Source: Emergencia sp. 1XD21-10 (GTDB lineage: Bacteria; Bacillota; Clostridia; Peptostreptococcales; Anaerovoracaceae). From it: a stretch of 64,000 nt of DNA. Made by a program: the position numbers and the translations under genes. The stretch covers positions 176,484 through 240,483 of the forward strand of contig NZ_QWEQ01000003.1 of the NCBI RefSeq assembly GCF_009936045.1. The letters run 5' to 3'. Shown piece by piece: positions 60,447-64,000 of this stretch. How positions within the stretch are numbered: position 1 is the stretch's first letter; each line of letters opens with the position of its first letter. The notes beneath the pieces were generated by a model. The model saw nothing but the letters and a program-made list of their open reading frames with translations, was not told where the DNA came from and did no database searches.

Positions 60447-60778
60447 GGGTAATTCCGTTCTCCCTTCTTGCAAGTACCTTCGTTTTTCATGTGCTCTTCT
60501 TTCGGAGATATTTGTATGATTTACTGCTAAAAAGGAAAACGTTCAAAAATAACCTAAAATTCATGCACATAACGATTCAGAGTTCTAACTTTTTTCAATT
60601 ATAATTTATGTGTATGGCGAATTCTATGTTTATTTTTGGCTAGATGCGATTAGAATGGAAAAATTTTTAGTTGTCCCTCAGAACATCTTAGAGCAACAGT
60701 GAGACACAGGTTTCTGTGAATTTTTAGGAAAGGTAATAGGTAGGAACTTCTTTTATCCTTCATCGTAGTCAGACACAG
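60447..60778. other. intergenic region before the giant surface protein gene
   Basis: AT-rich. A TATAAT on the minus strand (60598-60603) with a weak -35 (TAGAAT, 17 bases) is the best promoter candidate and would give a 150-base leader. A small hairpin CACAG-GTTT-CTGTG at about 60702 is followed by a T run on the plus strand. Nothing else is seen. Confidence 0.4.
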
Positions 60779-61243
60779 TCAGGCAATCCACCACATGCCG
60801 TCTGCCGCTTGATACAGGCTTCCTATCTCTTCTGAAATTGCCTTTCCTTCGTAGTCACGTACAATCACCTTGTTATAGTACTTGTAAGCCTCTGCCTGGC
60901 AATTATTCTCTTCACCCCAGCCTTCTTCAACCCATGCCTCAAAGTATATTCTGCTGTCCTCGATGAAAAGTGCGCTCTCATTGGCATTCTTTGGAAAAGA
61001 AATCCTCTGCGGATAATAGCATTCAAAGCGCTCCTCTTGGCTTACGATATACACCGGATTTCCTCCGTCCGCAAATACGGGATTTCCGTAAATCGTATTT
61101 CTTTTCTTCTCAAAGGGCATATAAACTGTTCCGTTCTCAAAATCGTAAAAATCATTAGTGTCAGAATGCCCATAGGCAAACCTGTCCTGTCCGATGATTT
61201 TTTCTGTGTATGCGCCTTGCGGGCACTTGAATCGTTTTAGCAT
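60779..61243 (-). CDS. hypothetical protein
   Basis: A 154-residue soluble protein rich in Tyr, Glu and Asn (RFAYGHSDTNDFYDFENGTVYMPFEKK, YYPQRISFPKNANESALFIEDSRIYFEAWVEEGWGEENN). AAGGAG lies 10 bases before the ATG at 61243. It contains no known motif and follows the APH-type gene by 43 bases. Looks like a real, folded protein. Function unknown. Confidence 0.65.
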   Translation of the reverse strand: MLKRFKCPQGAYTEKIIGQDRFAYGHSDTNDFYDFENGTVYMPFEKKRNTIYGNPVFADGGNPVYIVSQEERFECYYPQRISFPKNANESALFIEDSRIYFEAWVEEGWGEENNCQAEAYKYYNKVIVRDYEGKAISEEIGSLYQAADGMWWIA

Positions 61244-61286
61244 AAATTGAAAATCTCCTTGCTGGCCGGATCTGTCATCTTTTCTT

Positions 61287-62081
61287 TTAAATTGCCCCAA
61301 TCATCTCCATAGCGGCAACCATTCGAAGCTTCTCAGGTTCAATCAGTTCTCTCCCATACCCATCCATAAAGCGATTTGTATACGCAGTAGTTCCAAGATT
61401 ATAATGCAGTGTCCAAATTCCCCAGAGTACATCGATATGCCGATCACCAATTCCGCCGCAGTCAAGATCGATATAACCCGAAAACTTCCAATTCTGTAAA
61501 ATGATATTTGGCAAACAATAATCGCCGTGCATCAGGACTTCCTTCTTTAGCAGCGGCAGACCCTCTTCTGCCGCACGTTTCGCCTCCGGAAAAGAAGCAA
61601 ACTCCCAAATGCCTTTGAACAAATCAGGCTCATAGAAGCGCTGCTCAAATCCTCGTTTTACGGCTTCCGTATACGTCATGATTCTATCCTGCACGGGGCA
61701 ATCACTCCCATCCATTTCATGCAATTCCCGAAGCAGCGCGGCAGTGGTATCACAAAGCCTCTTCGGCTCTGCCAGATAATCCGGATGCGTGCAGTCCTCT
61801 CCCGGAATTTTCCTGCTTAGCAGATAGTCCTTTCCATTTGCCAAGCCATAATACAGCACTTCTTCAGATCGCTTCAACGAATGCATATACGCAGTCATAA
61901 GCGCCTCTGTTTTCAGCGTGCCTTCCGCAGCCTCTTTCAAAAAATACCCATCATCTTTATCGATGAAAGTCACCCTTGCCTGCGGCGAACTGCTACTGTC
62001 AAAAAGTTTGGCGTCCTTCATGTAGTTTGCCACAGTTTCCGGATATGTTTCTATATTCACTTTTATGGGTTTACGTTTCAT
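61287..62081 (-). CDS. APH(3')-type aminoglycoside phosphotransferase family
   Basis: A 264-residue kinase of the APH family: VLMHGDYCLPNIIL (catalytic Asp in HGD-x4-N), GYIDLDCGGIGDRHIDVLW (metal-binding D-x-x-G-x-G-D-R), and Lys in the first lobe (YFLKEAAEG). The length is right for APH(3'). Distant members phosphorylate other small molecules, so resistance is possible but not proven. AGGAG before the ATG; 25 bases after the helicase stop. Confidence 0.8.
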   Translation of the reverse strand: MKRKPIKVNIETYPETVANYMKDAKLFDSSSSPQARVTFIDKDDGYFLKEAAEGTLKTEALMTAYMHSLKRSEEVLYYGLANGKDYLLSRKIPGEDCTHPDYLAEPKRLCDTTAALLRELHEMDGSDCPVQDRIMTYTEAVKRGFEQRFYEPDLFKGIWEFASFPEAKRAAEEGLPLLKKEVLMHGDYCLPNIILQNWKFSGYIDLDCGGIGDRHIDVLWGIWTLHYNLGTTAYTNRFMDGYGRELIEPEKLRMVAAMEMIGAI

Positions 62082-62106
62082 GGTGCTCCTATGTTCACAA
62101 TTTTCC

Positions 62107-64000
62107 TTACATCACAATATACCGGTACACATCATCCCGCACCGGTACTTCCAGCTCATAGTTAATCCGAACAATATCCAGTCCATTATTTTTCATCACC
62201 ATACCTTCCGGCTCACCTACAGCATGAATCGGTCCCAGATAATAAAACTCCTTGGAAATTGCATCATTTTTATCGCGGCGCACAAAGAGTTCGATATGCA
62301 CACCAAGTTCTTTGGCCTGATAAATCGTTACAATATCACTGGAAGTGACTTTACGCTTGGATTTAGAATACGCAAGCAAACGAGATGGGCTAATAAACGC
62401 ATCCTCATAGGCAATGGTATCACTGATGGCATCATCTTTATGATAGTTAATAAATACAGGAAAGCTCCTTGTTTTTTCATGATACTTATAACCGCCAATG
62501 TTGAGCGCAACCTCACCTTTGTCCCATTCTAGTAATCTGCATACATCCTCATATGTATATTTTTGATACAGACAGAAGTTTGTACTCCCATAAGTATTCC
62601 GGAAATTTTGCTCCCAGCGATGTAAACCAAACTCAATCACTTCGGATAGCATCTTTGCAAAGTTCTCATCCTGCAAAGCTTTCTCAAACGCCGCAGAAAT
62701 ACTCCACTGCATTTCTGTTTCTTCCAGAAAAACACATTTACTGTAAGTGTTCTTATTTCCTCCCGCAGCAAAAAGATTTGTCATTAAGTTCCATAAATTT
62801 TCCTTGCTGTACGGGGTTAGCGAAATGTCAAAGCCTTCACGCAGTTCAGCAGTAAAGGCATCCCAAACATCATGCCTCTTCTTCATAATCGTTTGAACCA
62901 GTATCAACTCATGCGGACGCTTGCCGGAAGCAAATTTCTTTGATACATATTCCAACATCTGCTCCTGCACGTCATTCAACCGCACCCCAAAATCCTTTTC
63001 ATATTTTTTCAAGAACATATAGTAAGATCCCAGGGATTTGCTGTCAAAAATGCGCAAGACGTCCAGCGTTCCATAGCGTTCAAAATCCAAAAGCGCTGGA
63101 ATCCTCCCCAGTTTATATTTCAAATTATAGTAGCATTCTTTGATTAACTTGATGTCGTTAAAGTTGGCTGCATCAATCGCTTCGTAAATCTTTTTCTTCG
63201 TTACCTCATCAAAATTCACAGTGGAAGCGCCTGGGATCATGCTGCTGCCATTGCTAATCAATTTTCTCAAGTTGTCCTTATTATAAGTTCGATCACCATA
63301 AAGTGCGATTGGAATCAAATAATTATTACTGTAATTTCCAATAAAGTCAATCACCGTTAAATACTCTTTTCCAGCAGCTTTCCGCAAGCCTCTACCCAGC
63401 TGCTGCACAAAAATGATCGTCGACTGGGTCGGACGCAACATAATAATCTGATTGACCGCAGGAATATCAATACCCTCATTAAAAATATCGACCGTAAATA
63501 TATAATCCAACCGATTGGCATCATCGTCGCTTTCCAGCCGCTCAATTGCCTGCTCACGCTCCATTTCACTATTCGCGCCGCTCAGCGCAATGGTCCTTAG
63601 ACCCCGCAAATTAAAGCTTTGCGACAAACGCCGCGCCTCTTCATTTCGGCTACAAAAGATCAGGCCTTTCACCCTATCCCCATCATGTCCATAATGATTT
63701 GCAACCTGCAAAATTTTCTCTACACGCTCATCACAAACTAAACGATTGAACTCCGTAAAGTCGTCAATCACTTCACCGTCAATGAACAAATCACGAATGC
63801 CAAAATAATGGAACGGCGTCAGCATTTTTTCTTCTAAAGCACGCTCTAACCTGATTTCGTATGCCACGTTATAGTCAAAGGTTTTGAAAATGTCAAATCC
63901 ATCTGTACGTTCCGGTGTTGCTGTCTGCTCCAAAAGTGATAATGTCTTAAGAAAGCGCAAGAGAAAATGTCCCAAAAGGATTCCTAAAAAACACATATCA
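62107..64000 (-). CDS. DEAD/DEAH-box helicase, C-terminal part (runs off right edge)
   Basis: At least 631 residues. The visible part begins at motif III TATPERTDG, continues through the helicase C domain (VKGLIFCSRNEEARRLSQ, DYIFTVDIFNEGIDIPAVNQIIMLRPTQSTIIFVQQLGRGLRK) and ends in a DUF3427-type C-terminal domain (KYTYEDVCRLLEWDKGEVALNIGGYKYH ... FPVFINYHKDD). Such proteins occur as DNA-repair helicases and in defence islands. The frame is open to the edge. The ~35 residues before TATP are unusually hydrophobic and lack the normal DEAH motif region, so an upstream frameshift or rearrangement is possible. Confidence 0.75.
   Translation of the reverse strand, partial: DMCFLGILLGHFLLRFLKTLSLLEQTATPERTDGFDIFKTFDYNVAYEIRLERALEEKMLTPFHYFGIRDLFIDGEVIDDFTEFNRLVCDERVEKILQVANHYGHDGDRVKGLIFCSRNEEARRLSQSFNLRGLRTIALSGANSEMEREQAIERLESDDDANRLDYIFTVDIFNEGIDIPAVNQIIMLRPTQSTIIFVQQLGRGLRKAAGKEYLTVIDFIGNYSNNYLIPIALYGDRTYNKDNLRKLISNGSSMIPGASTVNFDEVTKKKIYEAIDAANFNDIKLIKECYYNLKYKLGRIPALLDFERYGTLDVLRIFDSKSLGSYYMFLKKYEKDFGVRLNDVQEQMLEYVSKKFASGKRPHELILVQTIMKKRHDVWDAFTAELREGFDISLTPYSKENLWNLMTNLFAAGGNKNTYSKCVFLEETEMQWSISAAFEKALQDENFAKMLSEVIEFGLHRWEQNFRNTYGSTNFCLYQKYTYEDVCRLLEWDKGEVALNIGGYKYHEKTRSFPVFINYHKDDAISDTIAYEDAFISPSRLLAYSKSKRKVTSSDIVTIYQAKELGVHIELFVRRDKNDAISKEFYYLGPIHAVGEPEGMVMKNNGLDIVRINYELEVPVRDDVYRYIVM

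Noticed and set aside
60447..60778. Small RNA gene in the gap before the giant surface protein
   Set aside because: Only a weak hairpin and one promoter-like box are visible; not enough for a call.

Overview
The window looks like chromosomal DNA of an anaerobic low-to-mid GC Gram-positive bacterium of the class Clostridia. Supporting signs are LPxTG-like C-terminal anchors on three giant surface proteins, strong AGGAGG-type ribosome binding sites, a guaB-guaA pair, two sigma-54 activators next to NhaC-type transporters, Clostridia-type DUF genes and a Firmicute yjdF riboswitch. The species cannot be named from the sequence. No rRNA, tRNA or CRISPR array was seen.

Layout. Positions 1-2200 hold the end of a HipA-like kinase gene, a Ybak/ProX-type deacylase gene and several gene scraps. 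Positions 2221-10711 are two tandem paralogous surface proteins with beta-helix-type bodies and 12-residue Asp-rich repeats. Each has its own sigma-70 promoter, and the upstream one (6689-10711) carries a run of nine G in its promoter spacer. Positions 10917-23764 are an accretion zone of mobile elements stacked against the 3' end of guaA. The inner unit (about 15025-23764) is a mobilizable element with integrase (broken by an amber codon), excisionase, repressor with three operators, MobC-like protein, RepA-like ATPase with a candidate antisense RNA, MobV-type relaxase, methyltransferase, and YjdF with its riboswitch. The outer unit is more decayed.

Positions 23753-31543 are housekeeping: guaA, guaB, a SWIM/SNF2 helicase, a lipoprotein and a HAD hydrolase. 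At 31595-31934 there is a candidate type I toxin-antitoxin locus. Then comes a five-gene run (TPR protein, DUF4037, DUF4125, ECF sigma, anti-sigma; 32376-36087), ended by an intergenic array of four 36-bp palindromic units around a terminator.

Positions 36374-48074 form one regulon. A sigma-54 activator with a PAS domain (41479-43299) sits between two divergent sets, each preceded by a near-perfect -24/-12 promoter. The leftward set encodes an aminotransferase, an AstE/aspartoacylase-like deacylase, a homoserine dehydrogenase-like enzyme, a FAH-family hydrolase and an atypical SDR. The rightward set encodes an NhaC-type carrier, two arginine deiminase-fold enzymes and a DegT-type aminotransferase. 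Together they look like an inducible catabolic pathway for a guanidino- or acyl-amino acid, and the substrate is unknown. A second sigma-54 circuit follows: a histidine kinase with an extracellular solute-binding domain, an NtrC-type regulator, twin dyad enhancer sites and a -24/-12 promoter driving a second NhaC carrier (49536-54908). The right end holds a 1677-residue surface protein, a small unknown gene, an APH-type kinase and the truncated end of a DEAD-box helicase.
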